DNA from: Prorocentrum cordatum
Taxonomy: Eukaryota > Sar > Dinophyceae > Prorocentrales > Prorocentraceae
Direction of reading: 5' to 3'
NCBI GenBank assembly: GCA_963575745.1
Contig: CAUYUJ010014602.1
Location: 275,918-339,917, forward strand
DNA length: 64,000 nt
Shown one piece after another: positions 42,963-53,424 of the stretch. The translations under genes and the position numbers were made by a program. Numbering within the stretch: position 1 is the stretch's first letter; every line of letters begins with the position of its first letter. A model generated the notes under the pieces. The model was given only the letters and a program-made list of their open reading frames with translations, made no database searches and had not been told where the DNA came from.

Positions 42963-43604
42963 CAGCTGCCGATCATCGGCGCTCTTCGTTCGAGTGCCTG
43001 GTGTAGGATGGGCTGGTGGGGATACGCGAAGCGTCAAGAATTTGGCCAAGCGAGCCTCTCGCGCCGCACGTCAAACTAATTGGAACGCCCTTTGCGCGTG
43101 TGCGGGGGGGGGGATGGGGCGCGACCTCTGTCAACGAATATACTGTTGGCCATTTGCGCGCGTCGGCCGCGTGCGCATGTCGAACTCGTTCCAAAACTTT
43201 CATCGCCGACGCGAGGACACATTCATCGTCATCGGCGTGACCAGTATCGGCATCATCATTGACCTTGCCGTCGTCATCGTCATCATGATCACCATCGTCG
43301 CTACTAACATCGTCGTATCTACCGTAGTAGACGTCGCCATGATACCGCGCCCGCCTGAGCCACCGACTCGCATTGAAGCGCCCGCGCGTCAGCACGGCCT
43401 GTACACATATATTGTTCTACCTGGATTGCGCACGGAGGTTATACAACATATGCTGCACCTGTTGTTCCACATTTGCTTGCACCGCGCAGGTTGTTTGGTC
43501 CACCTAGATTGTACAACCTATGCTGCCAGAAACGCGCTCTTTGGGGTCCACGCTGGCCCATCGGCCACCGTCCCTGGGTTGTGGGTGAGAGTCATCAGGG
43601 ATGC
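42963..43604. other. Unique sequence with short ATC-rich part
   Basis: ATCGTCATC words at 43220-43340, and a repeated TTGTACAACCTATGCTGC-like word at 43436-43460 and 43510-43530. No gene. Confidence 0.45.
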
Positions 43605-43792
43605 TTCGTGGGGTCTCGTCGACGCGCTCTCAGGGGGCCTCTGGAGGGTAGTTTTAGGGCATCGTGGGGTGCTGTGGAGGGTTCTTGGGAGCCTCTTGGG
43701 GGCCTCCTGGGGTTTCCTGGGGGCCTCTTTGGGGGCCTCTTGGAGCGTTTTGAAAGCTTCTCCAGGGGCCTCCTGAGGGGCCTCTCGGAGCC
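43605..43792. repeat. CTTGGGGCC family, short copy
   Basis: GGGGCCTCCTGGGG/CTTGGGAGCC words for about 190 bp. Confidence 0.75.
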
Positions 43793-43799
43793 GAGCGCT

Positions 43800-44600
43800 C
43801 GAAATGTCCGTTCGGGTCCACCGAGGCAAGGGCTCCACCAGCCCACGGCGTGGGCTCCACTGCCGGATTTCGACAAGGGAAAAGATCGTCCCAGCAGATG
43901 CAGCCGGCCCCAAAAAATGGGCTGTCGTCTGTCAGGGCAGCAAGGGCGAATACCACCCCAGCCACGAACCCTCTTACAGTCCGTCGAAAAATGTCACCCA
44001 GAGCATATTCACCCAACTGGCCACTCAAGTGAATAATTTGTTCGACCGCGTGTTAACATGCCGGAAGGGCGCGCGCACGCACGCGCACGCGCTCAGGATG
44101 AAGTTCGGGCTCGGGCTCGGGCTCCAGCTCGCTGTCGGGGTCAGGTTCGCGTTTAGGTTCGGACTCGCGCGCGTGGACGCGCACGAACGCGCACACGCGC
44201 ACGCTCGCGCACACGTACAAGCACGTGCCACGTGCGCACGCGAACGCACGCGCGCGCGAATGCGCACGCACTGCCCCCGTTTGAAAATGAGGCACCATTT
44301 CAATGTTAAGACATCCACCCTTGAGCCCTGTGCCCCCCTGTCATTTATACTTGTACTATCCTAAGCTGGGTGTGGCTCAGGCGCCGAAAACGTACGATGG
44401 AACATGGCTCCAGCAGATTATGCCGACAAGGAGAGTGGGCTCCAGCAGTTAGCTATTACGAGGGACGGTGGTTCCAACAGCCCGCGGCGTGGGCTCGTAC
44501 AAAAGAGAATGGTTTCAACAGCTTACGCCGTCAAACACAATGGGTTCCAACACCCATGTTTCCCAACCATCCTGTGGTGTTGGGTCCTTGTTTTGAAGAG
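43800..44600. repeat. Composite repeat C, copy 1
   Basis: Order: GGCTCCACCAGCCCACGGCG, GCAAGGGCGAA, CCAGCCACGAACCCTC, CATGCCGGAAGGGCGCG, a CG/CA-alternating tract (44075-44275), TTGAAAATGAGGC, then ATGGCTCCAGCAG units. The same order recurs at 49430-50520. Confidence 0.88.
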
Positions 44601-44619
44601 ACAGCGCCCCGCGTCTCCT

Positions 44620-44692
44620 CTCCTCTCCTCCTCCTCCTCCTCCTCCTCCTCCTCCTCCTCCTCCAACTCCTCCTCCTCCTCCTCTTCCGCCC
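44620..44692. repeat. (CTC)n tract
   Basis: CTC triplets with one CAA interruption. Confidence 0.95.
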
Positions 44693-44739
44693 TCAAAGCC
44701 CATCCGTGCCTCTCCTCCCATCCCTGCCTCTGCTCTCCG

Positions 44740-46041
44740 CCTGTCCATTTCGGCACACCCCTCACACGTTTCGTGGCCTCACAGGGAGCCCCACGGAAGG
44801 CCCCAGCGGCAAGGTCCGCATTGCGCCGCCGCCCCATTTCGCCACACCCCTCACACGGTTCGCGGGCCCATAGGGAGCCCCACCGAAGGCCCCAGCGGCA
44901 GGGTCCGCACGGCGACGCCGCCCCATTTCGGCACACCCATCACACGGCCCCATAGGAGCTTCACCGAAGGCACCAATGGCAGGATCCACATGGGGCCGCC
45001 GCTCCATTTCGGCACATCCCTCTCACGGTCGTGGGAGCCACACCGAAGGCCCCCAGTGCCACCGTCCACATGCGTCCCATCTCTCACTTCGACACACCCT
45101 TCACACGGTTCGTGGCCCCATAGGGAGCTCCACCGGACCCATTTCGGCACACCCTTCACGCGGCCCCATCGGGAACTCCACCGAAGGCCCCAGCGGCAGG
45201 GTCCGCACGGCGCCGCCGCCCCATTTCGGCACACCCCTCACACGTCTCGTGGCCCCATTCCAGCGCCACCGTCCACATGCGTACCCCCTCCCACTTCGGC
45301 ACCACCCCTCACACGGTTCGTGGCCCCATAGGGAGCTCCACCGAATGCCCCAGCGGCGGGGTCCGCATGGCACCGCTGCCCAATTTCGGCACACCCCTCA
45401 CACGGTTCGTGGCCCCATAAGGAGCCCCACCGAAGGCCCCCAGTGCCACCGTCCACATGCGTCCCCCCTCGCACTTCGACACACCCTTCACACGGTTCGT
45501 GGCCCCATATGGGAGCTCCACGGAAAGCCCCAACGGCAGGGTCCGCATGGCGCCTCCGCCCCATTTCAGCACACCCCTCACACGGTCCGTGGCCCCATCA
45601 GGAGCCCCACCGAAGGCCCCCCAGTGCCACCGTCCACATGCGTCCCCCCTCTCACTTCGACACACCCGTCACACGGTTCGTGGCCCCATATGGGAGCTCC
45701 ACGGAAAGCCCCAACGGCAGGGTCCGCATGGCGCCTCCGCCCCATTTCAGCACACCCCTCACACGGTCCGTGGCCCCATCAGGAGCCCCACCAAAGGCCC
45801 CAGCGGCAAGGTCCGCATGGCGCCGCCGCCCCATTTCGGCACACCCTTTCACACGGTCCGTGGCCACATAGAGAGACCCACCGAAGGCCCCAGCGGCAAG
45901 GTCCGCATGGCGCCGCCGCCCCATTTCGCCACACCCCTCACACGGGTTCGTGGCCCCATAAGGAGCTCCACCGAAGGCCCCAGCGGCAGGGTCCGCACGG
46001 CGCCGCCGCCCCATTTCGGCACACCCTTCACACGTTTCGTG
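44740..46041. repeat. ~75-95-bp satellite S, left part
   Basis: About 15 units in two variants: one with CAGCGGCAGGGTCCGCACGG and CCGCCCCATTTCGGCACACC, one with CAGTGCCACCGTCCACATGC and CACTTCGACACACCC; both share CACACGGTTCGTGGCCCCAT. The array is interrupted at TCGTG (46037-46041) by the LTR element and resumes at 49168. Confidence 0.94.
46037..46041. other. Target-site duplication, left (TCGTG)
   Basis: Matches 49168-49172 exactly. Removing 46042-49172 restores an uninterrupted satellite unit. Confidence 0.8.
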
Positions 46042-46236
46042 TGACAACCGATCCCATCCATCTTAGTTTTTACCTCTTCTTGACTCGTCTGTCTCTTCCA
46101 GCTCGCTTCCTTTCACGGCTTGCTCCCGCCGCCATTTAGGGCCCTTGAGCCGCGCCGATCGGTTCCCCGAAAAGGCCGCGCCCGCCAGCTCTGCTGGGCG
46201 CCTTCCGCCGGATGGGTTTCGCCTGATTCGTCCTCA
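46042..46236 (+). repeat. LTR1 (195 bp)
   Basis: Begins TGACAACCGATCCCATCC, ends GATTCGTCCTCA. About 85-90% like LTR2 by eye. Confidence 0.75.
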
Positions 46237-46239
46237 AAT

Positions 46240-46251
46240 TGGTTGCGGAAC
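46240..46251 (+). other. Degenerate primer-binding site after LTR1
   Basis: TGGTTGCGGAAC, related to the better preserved site at 47655. Confidence 0.4.
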
Positions 46252-47418
46252 AAGTTGATCCAACGGACCGTGCGACAGCTGATGACGTCAGCCTCCTTCG
46301 ACGGCAGTGGGGCGAAAACCTGCCCCATCGCCGGACCGCACCAGTCATGGACCTCGTACGAAGACCTAGACGCCTGGAAGCACAGTAGTGAACTCAAGCA
46401 GGAACATATTGTTCCTCACATCAAGTCACGTGTTCTTCCGCCAACGCCACTTTCCGCAACCAGGCCCGGTTACTGGACATGGCGCGATTGTCGTCCAATC
46501 CGAAAGATGAGACGGGAACATCAAGAAAACTCGGATACAACGACCTCCTAGACTTTATGCAACAAAAACCGCACCAAAGAAGACATCGTTAAACTTCTCC
46601 GTTCTTCTAGCTGGCTGCAGTTCCGGGGAGGAAGCTTACATGTTGAACAGTACGTGGGCGAATCCATGAGGCTGCTCAACGACTTTGAACAAGACCAATT
46701 CGCAACGTTAGATGAGTTTGTGAAGGCTCTCATTCTCACTATTAATGCAGAACTCACACAACATCAACTGTCGAACTTTAGTAGGCTCCCAGGATTTGAG
46801 TCGTCCGGGGCAGGCCGATCGAGCTGTGAGCCTGGTTCGACAGCATCTACATGCTCAGACCAAGGGGAAATTTATTTCGGAGCGTTGGGTTGTCGACTCG
46901 AAGCTTCGGGCCGCAGGCGCACCAACAGCGAACGAAAAATCAAACGACCATCGTTACCGCAGAGACGTGGATTTGTGAGGTCATTGGGCGTCTGCCAAGA
47001 ATCTCAGAGACAGCTTGAAGTACAAGACCGGAAGAGAACCGCTGAACAGAGAGCTGCCGCTTCGGTTGCGACGCGGGTTCCCTCTTCTGAGCCGCCGCCA
47101 GTGCCGCCGAAGACGCGGCCCAGGCTGTCTTCCGACATCAGTCTGGCCGACTGTTCAGACGAGACGCTGACCTGTGACAGCGACGACCGGGGCGACGTCC
47201 CAGCCGCCCAGATTGGCAACGACAGTGCCGACTGGGAGGACAAGGACCGCGATGGCAAGTTCGCAGTTTCCAAAGAGTGTCCTATTTTGCGTCTCTGTAC
47301 TGACAAGCGGCTGAAACGCAACCCACCGTCAACCGCTAGGCGGGCGAAGCGTGCCGAAGCCAGAAAAGCAAAGGAGGCTGCAAAAAAGGCCGCTGAAGCC
47401 GCAACGAGCACTGCCTGA
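46252..47418 (+). pseudogene. Gag-like coding region, frameshifted
   Basis: From about 46580 the frame reads LLRSSSWLQFRGGSLHVEQY and VKALILTINAELTQHQLSN, a helical capsid-like segment that is also found inverted at 49167. Near 46782 the frame shifts to DLSRPGQADRAVSLVRQHLH and ISERWVVDSKLRAAG, then a stop follows. A third part (47050-47418) is acidic then Lys/Ala-rich (ARKAKEAAKKAAEAA) and ends at TGA 22 bp before the polypurine tract. No protease, integrase or RT is visible. Confidence 0.5.
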
Positions 47419-47439
47419 AACTTGTCCTGCCTTCCTTTT

Positions 47440-47458
47440 AAAGAAAGAAGGAGAAGGT
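47440..47458 (+). other. Polypurine tract before LTR2
   Basis: AAAGAAAGAAGGAGAAGG lies immediately before the TG of LTR2, where the plus-strand primer of an LTR element is expected. Confidence 0.7.
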
Positions 47459-47651
47459 TGACAACCGATCCCATCCATCGTAGTTCTTAAATATTATTGT
47501 CTCCTGTCTCTTCCAATTCGCGTCCTTTCACTGCTTGCTCCCGTCGCCATTTAGGGCCCTTGAGCCGCGCCGATTGGTTCCCCGAAAAGGCCGCGCCCGC
47601 CAGCCCTGCTGGGCGCCTTCCGCCGGATGGGTTTCGCCTGATTCGTCCTCA
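47459..47651 (+). repeat. LTR2 (193 bp)
   Basis: Begins TGACAACCGATCCCATCC and ends GATTCGTCCTCA. It differs from LTR1 mainly at 47481-47520. Confidence 0.75.
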
Positions 47652-47654
47652 AGT

Positions 47655-47666
47655 TGGTAGCGGAGC
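47655..47666 (+). other. Primer-binding-like site after LTR2
   Basis: TGGTAGCGGAGC is close to the complement of an initiator tRNA-Met 3' end (TGGTAGCAGAG- or TGGTATCAGAGC-type, from memory). A primer site after the second LTR is unexpected for a simple solo copy. Confidence 0.5.
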
Positions 47667-49167
47667 TTCTTCTTCCTTTTGCGGTCTTTCAGCGGTCTTT
47701 TGGTCTTTGGCGTCTTTTTCGTCGTCTTCGTCAAAGTCGTCGCTGTCGTCGCTCCGCTCGTCGTGGCTGTCGGGTTGCCGGTTTTGGCAAGACTGCGGGC
47801 CCATGCGTCAGGAAGGTGCGCGGAGCACCGAGTCTACTGGGTCGATGGGCTCGCACGTAAAGCACATACTGCCGCACTCCACGTGGGTCATGCACTTAGC
47901 TGCGCCATCTCCATGCTGCAGCAGCTGACCCGCACCAGGCGGCGGGGGCAGCCCTCGGTGCGGGGTGCCCTGAAAGGGCCTACGCCTACAGGCACGGCAT
48001 CCTTTCCACGGCCGGGAAACCCAAGTTCGCCGGCCCAGAAGCACCGCTGTACGAGAGGCCGTGTCCCGACGAGGAAACTTTTCCATCGGCCGGGAATCCC
48101 AAGCTCGACGGTCCAGCACAATCCTCTACGGGAGGTTTCGGTCCGCTGGCCGGGAAGCCCAAGCTCGGCAGACCGTTGTCGACGACATCAACTGCAGGCG
48201 TCGATCCGCCAGCTGGGAAGCCCAAGCTCGGCAGGATCTGTCTGGGAGCTGCCGTCGAGGCAGAGGCGGGAGGACACGACACTTCTGGTACCCCCTGCTC
48301 TTCGAGGCGCCTGAGGTACGCCAGCTCGCTGTCGAGTAATTGCGCCACGACAATGCGTAGTTGTTGCGCGTGTTCTGCCGGTAATCTTGGCAGTTCCCTC
48401 TTTTGCGGGGGTTGCGGCGGTGGGCTTTTAAAGGTTTCGTCGTCAGAGTGTTCAGCCGCAAAGGACCATGCAAGTTGCGCATCCGGGTCTTCGCGCGTGG
48501 ATGGGCCGGCGCTCCAGTCAGGAACGTCAGACCACTCACCGCCATACGTCCACCAACTGCTGTCGCCAGCTGTGAAGCAAACCGTTGTTTTCCACTGTTG
48601 GGCGGCCGCTTTTGTGGCACCTTTCCTTTATTAGAGCTCGGTTTCCCACCGTTGTAGCTTGCTTTCCCGCTTGGCTTACCTGCCTGGAAACGTGGCGTGG
48701 GCGAGTTTGGGCCTCTGCCTTTGCCTTTACCCCCTTTACCTTCCTTACCTCGGTCTGGAACGGCGTTCCGGCCAGGGGCGCCGTAGCCTTTGCCTTTAAA
48801 AGGGGTATCGTTTTTGTTTTCTGGTGGATGTGGACATTCGGCAATCCAGAACCGTGGATCTCCACAGCGAAGACAACCAGCAGTTCCGTACCAGGCGTCT
48901 TCGGACCATTCCTCCTGCTCCTGCCAGGAAGCATCTGCCAAAGAAAACTCCTCGTTGGCCCAGTCGGGGCCGCTCGTGGCCCACTCGTCTACTGCAAAGC
49001 TGCCCGGTTCTGCAGACTTAGCCACAAGATTCTCGCCGAGAACCTTCTGGACAGCTTGCTTCGTGTTCTGCAACGACAAAGTACAATCGATATCCAATCG
49101 AGTACTAAGATTCGACAGTTGTTGCTGTGTGAGTTCTGTGTTAATAATGAGAATGAGAGCCTTCACA
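47667..49167 (-). pseudogene. Inverted Gag segment with altered zinc knuckle
   Basis: Minus strand. VKALILIINTELTQQQLSNL (49165) repeats the + strand gag at 46719. Then LQNTKQAVQKVLGENLVAKS, an acidic Trp-rich part (WSEDAWYGTAG), and CLRCGDPRFWIAECP, a C-x2-C-x4-F-x4-C knuckle in which the usual His is Phe. A Gly/Lys linker follows (GKEGKGGKGKGRG), then in another frame four copies of LGFPA spaced 20-30 residues apart (48240-48000), and a Lys-rich end. At least one frameshift (about 48420) separates the knuckle from the LGFPA repeats. Confidence 0.6.
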
Positions 49168-49429
49168 TCGTGGCCCCATGGGGAGCCCCACCGAAAGCCC
49201 CAATGGCAGGACCCGCATGTCCACGCCACTCATTTCGGCACACCCCTCACACGGTTCGTGACCCCATAGGGAGCCCCACCTAAGGCCCCAATGCCACCGT
49301 CTACATGCGTCCCCCCCGCACGCTTCGTCACACCCCTCACACGCTTCGTGGCCCCATAGGGAGCTCCACCGAAGATGATATCTACAACTGCGATACTCAC
49401 AACTGCATATGGCTGGGTCCTTCGCCATG
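49168..49429. repeat. Satellite S, right part, with TSD at 49168-49172
   Basis: TCGTGGCCCCATGGGGAGCC continues the unit broken at 46041; two to three further units to about 49375. Confidence 0.9.
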
Positions 49430-50520
49430 CTAATTCACAAGGAGTAGTGGCTCCAGCAACCCACGGCGTGGGTTTCAGTATCAGAAGTTGAGCAGGGAAG
49501 ATCGCTCCAGCAGAATATGCCGTCAAGAAGGGTGGGCCGTCGTCTGACAGGGCAGCAAGGACGATCCGCGCCCCAGCCACGAACCCTCCTACGATCCAGA
49601 AACATTTGCACCATCAAAATATTCACGGAACTGGCCAATCGGGTGCATATAGTTGGTAGTGAAATTCTTGGCCGCGTGTTCACATGCCGGAAGGGCGCGT
49701 GCACGCAGGCGCACGCGCTCAGGATGAGGTTCGGGCCCTGGCTCGGTCTCCAGCTCGCGTTTTGGGTCGGGCTCGCGCTTGGGCTCGGGCTCGCGTTCGC
49801 GCCCGAGCTTGCGCGCGCACGCGAGCACGCGCATGAACGCGCACGCTCGCGCACACGCGCATGCGCACGCATGTGCGCACGCGCACGCACGAGCGCGCAC
49901 GCTCACGCGCTGCCCGCGTTTGACAGCGAGGCGCGACTTCAGTGCCAGGACGCCCACCCCTGGGCCCCGTGCTCCCCCCCGACCTCATCTTAGTTTTGCA
50001 ACCCTACACGGGGTGTGGTTCAAGCGCCGAAGTGTAACGAGAGAGAATGGCTCCAGCAGGTTACGCCGCCAAGAAGGGTGGGCTCCAGCACCTAATATTT
50101 ACGATGAGCAGTGGTTCGCGCAGCCCATGACTTGCGCTTCAGCACCAAAGTTCACTAGGGATGATGGCTGCAGCAGGTTTTTCGGATTAAAAAAAAACTA
50201 AGTTCCAGCACCCGATGTTCACGAGAGGCACTGGCTCCAGCAGCCCACGGCGTAGGCCCAGGCTCCAGCACCCAATGCTCGCGACGGAAAATGGCTCCAG
50301 CAGACTATGCCGTCAAGCAGCGTGGGTTCCAGCACCCGAGTTTCACGAGGGGCAGTGGCTCCAGCAGCCCACGGCGTGGGCTCCAGCACCGAATTTCGAC
50401 ACGGGAAGATCGCTCCAGCCAATCATGCCGACAACAAGGGTAGGCTGTCGTCAGCAAGGGCAACAAGGACGATCCGCACCCCAGCCGCAGACCCCCCTAC
50501 AGTCCGTCGAGAAGTCCAAC
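49430..50520. repeat. Composite repeat C, copy 2
   Basis: Same order as copy 1: CACGGCGTGGG, CCAGCCACGAACCCTCC, CATGCCGGAAGGGCGCG, alternating CG/CA tract (49690-49915), then about eight GGCTCCAGCAGCC(C)ACGGCG units to 50520. Confidence 0.88.
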
Positions 50521-50796
50521 TGGAAACTATTCACACATCTGTGCGGAGGCCTGCGGATTCTTATGGATTCGTGGGGACTCCTGTGGATTATTGTGTTCCT
50601 GGGGATTCCGAAGGCCCTCTTGCGCCCCCCCCCGCCCTGGGCTCTGCGGCTCCCCAACCAGTGGGTGCCCAGGCGAGCCAATGATGTCACGACATCCTTG
50701 CGAAGCGATAACTGATCCATATCCACCGCCTGGGGAACCGAACGCTCGGAATCCCAGGGGCGGTGGATGTGGATATCGTTGGGCCCTTTGGGGCCC
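50521..50796. other. Unassigned sequence
   Basis: GGGGCGGTGGATG and GGGCCCTTTGGGGCCC (50775-50792) give short inverted symmetry before the AT tract. Confidence 0.45.

Positions 50797-50850
<54 letters not shown>
50797..50850. repeat. (AT)n microsatellite
   Basis: Pure TA dinucleotides, followed by ACATACACACACA. Confidence 0.96.
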
Positions 50851-50851
<1 letters not shown>

Positions 50852-50868
50852 CACACACAAGACTGCAG

Positions 50869-50883
50869 TGGCGCTTCGCGCCA
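50869..50883. repeat. Small GC-rich hairpin after (AT)n
   Basis: TGGCGC-TTC-GCGCCA, the same loop and position relative to (AT)n as the 40-bp hairpins at 35870 and 55734. Confidence 0.7.
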
Positions 50884-51067
50884 TGCACCTTGGTCCTTGA
50901 ATATTAGTATGCAGGCGGAAATGGCAGGAAGGTCAAGCGGACAATTTTGGCGATAACTCCTTGCTGCCCTTTTCTGGCATCGCCGTTCTAATAATGTGGT
51001 TCATTCCCCACATGCTTCGTGGGGTTCTGGTTTTCTTCCCTGCCGCGCCGCACCCGCGACACACCTC
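50884..51067. other. Spacer
   Basis: Nothing recognised. Confidence 0.4.
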
Positions 51068-51227
51068 ACTCTTCGTACAGCACAGCTCAGCTCAGCTCAG
51101 CACAGCACAGCACATCACAGCTCAGCTCAGCAAAGCACACAGCTCAGCTCAGCTCAGCACACAGCACAGCTCAGCACAGCTCAGCACCGCCCAACACGGC
51201 TCAGCTCAGCACAGCACAGCTCGTGGC
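51068..51227. repeat. AGCTCAGCAC short tandem repeat
   Basis: AGCTC and AGCAC pentamers in irregular order, ending where the 90-bp satellite starts. Confidence 0.93.
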
Positions 51228-53197
51228 ACTTTCTCGACACCACAGGGGGTGCGCAGGGGTTGGTCTCTCAGCTCGGCGGCTATCCAAGACACTGGCGCAA
51301 AGCCTAGCAGGCGTGGCACTTTCTCGACACCACAGGGGGTGCGCAGGGGGTGGTCTCTCAGCTCGGCCGCTATCCACGACACTGGCGCAAAGCCTAGCAG
51401 GCGTGGCACTTTCTCGACACCACAGGGGGTGCGCAGGGGGTGGTCTCTCAGCTCGGCCGCTATCCACGACACTGGCGCAAAGCCTAGCAGGCGTGGCACT
51501 TTCTCGACACCACAGGGGGTGCGGCAGGGGGTGGTCTCTCAGCTCGGCCGCTATCCACGACACTGGCGCAAAGCCTAGCAGGCGTGGCACTTTCTCGACA
51601 CCACAGGGGGTGCGCAGGGGGTGGTCTCTCAGCTCGGCCGCTATCCACGACACTGGCGCAAAGCCTAGCAGGCGTGGCACTTTCTCGACACCACAGGGGG
51701 TGCGCAGGGGGTGGTCTCTCAGCTCGGCCGCTATCCACGACACTGGCGCAAAGCCTAGCAGGCGTGGCACTTTCTCGCTATCCACGACAAAGGGGGTGGC
51801 GCAGGGGGTGGTCTCTCAGCTCGGCCGCTATCCACGACACTGGCGCAAACCTAGCAAGCGTGGCACTTCTCGACACCACAGGGGGTGCGCAGGGGGTGGT
51901 CTCTCAGCTCGGTCGCTATCCACGACACTGCGCAAAGCCTAGCAGGCGTGGCACTTTCTCGACACCACAGGGGGTGCGCAGGGGGTGGTCTCTCAGCTCG
52001 GCCGCTATCCACGACACTGGCGCAAAGCCTAGCAGGCGTGGCACTTTCTCGACACCACAGGGGGTGCGCAGGGGGTGGTCTCTCAGCTCGGCCGCTATCC
52101 ACGACACTGGCGCAAAGCCTAGCAGGCGTGGCACTTTCTCGACACCACAGGGGGTGCGCAGGGGGTGGTCTCTCAGCTCGGCCGCTATCCACGACACTGG
52201 CGCAAAGCCTAGCAAGCGTGGCACTTTCTCGACACCACAGGGGGTGCGCAGGGGGTGGTCTCTCAGCTCGGTCGCTATCCACGACACTGGCGCAAAGCCT
52301 AGCAGGCGTGGCACTTTCTCGACACCACAGGGGGTGCGCAGGGGGTGGTCTCTCAGTTCGGCCGCTATCCACGACACTGGCGCAAAGCCTAGCAGGCGTG
52401 GCACTTTCTCGACACCAAAGGGGGTGGGCAGGGGGTGGTCTCTCAGCTCGGCCGCTACCCACGACACTGGCGCAAAGCCAAGCAGGCGTGGCACTCTCTC
52501 GACACCACAGGGAGTGCGCAGGGGGTGGTCTCTCAGCTCGGCCGCTATCCACGACACTGGCGCAAAGCCTAGCAGGCGTGGCATTTTCTCGACACGACGT
52601 GCGCAGGGGGTGGTCTCTCAGCTCGGCCGCTATCCACGACACTGGCGCAAAGCCTAGCAGGCGTGGCACTTTCTCGACACCACACGAGGTGTGCAGGGGG
52701 TGGTCTCTCAGCTCGGCCGCTATCCACGACACTGACGCAAAGCCTAGCAGGCGTGGCACTTTCTCGACACCACAGGGGGCGCGCAGTGGTCTTTCAGCTC
52801 GGCCGCTATCCACGACACTGTCGCAAAGCCTAGTAGGCGTAGCACTTTCGCGACACCACAGGGGGTGCGCAGGGGGTGGTCTCTCAGCTCGGCCGCCATC
52901 CACGACACTGGCGCAAAGCCTAGCAGGCGTGGCACTTTCTCGACACCAAAGGGGGTGGGCAGGGGGTGGTCTCTCAGCTCGGCCGCTATCCACGACACTG
53001 GCGCAAAGCTAGCAGGCGTGGCACTTTCTCGACACCACAGGGGGTGCGCAGGGGGTGGTCTCTCAGCTCGGCCGCTATCCACGACACTGGCGCAAAGGCT
53101 AGCAGGCGTGGCACTTTCTCGACACCACAGGGGGTGCGCAGGGGGTGGTCTCTCAGCTCGGCCGCTATCCACGACACTGGCGCAAAGCCTAGCAGGG
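51228..53197. repeat. 90-bp satellite, about 22 units
   Basis: Unit from GTGGCACTTTCTCGACACC to AAGCCTAGCAGGC, 90 bp (for example 51301 and 51391). Units are nearly identical, with single-base indels (51520, 51850, 51930) and one deleted unit (52590). As 90 is divisible by three, frames of 350-380 codons exist on both strands. The homogeneity and two-strand openness argue for a satellite, not a protein. Confidence 0.96.
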
Positions 53198-53233
53198 AAC
53201 AGTCGCGACGAGGACCCAGAACGCAGGGTTGTG

Positions 53234-53236
<3 letters not shown>

Positions 53237-53287
<51 letters not shown>

Positions 53288-53290
53288 TAG
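53237..53290. repeat. (AT)n microsatellite
   Basis: TA dinucleotides. Confidence 0.96.
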
Positions 53291-53424
53291 ACATAAGCGA
53301 ACACATAAGATTTAAATTAAGTGTGTGGGGTTCCTCGGTAGCGTAATTATCGCTCCTCCATGCTTATTTTCCTCATTCTCGCCATACCCTGGGTATTCTT
53401 CCGATCCTCCTCAGCTCTTTTTGC
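53291..53424. other. Spacer
   Basis: Nothing recognised. Confidence 0.4.

Larger units (their letters stand above)
46042..49167 (+). mobile_element. Rearranged LTR retrotransposon inserted in satellite S
   Basis: Starts TGACAACC at LTR1 and ends CTTCACA, thus TG...CA, between 5-bp TCGTG repeats. Order: LTR1, gag-like coding, polypurine tract, LTR2, then a primer-binding-like site and a second gag segment in inverted orientation. The right end is not an LTR but an internal gag position (its reverse complement TGTGAAGGCTCTC equals 46719 onward). Integrase, protease and RT are missing. Insertion as one 3.1-kb unit is supported by the duplication. Confidence 0.75.

Noticed and set aside
43195-43345. 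Possible coding exon in ATC-rich region
   Set aside because: Low complexity and no splice-like borders.
46142-46152. GGCTCAAG (reverse strand) as a spliced-leader remnant
   Set aside because: Only eight bases match.
47541-47560. Spliced-leader-like CCGTCGCCATTTAGG in LTR2
   Set aside because: 13 of 15 leading bases match, but the 3' half does not and LTR1 matches less well; chance is plausible.
51851-52993. 380-codon frame on the minus strand (and 357-375-codon frames on the plus strand)
   Set aside because: They are created by a 90-bp satellite divisible by three; both strands are equally open and units differ by indels that would break a protein.
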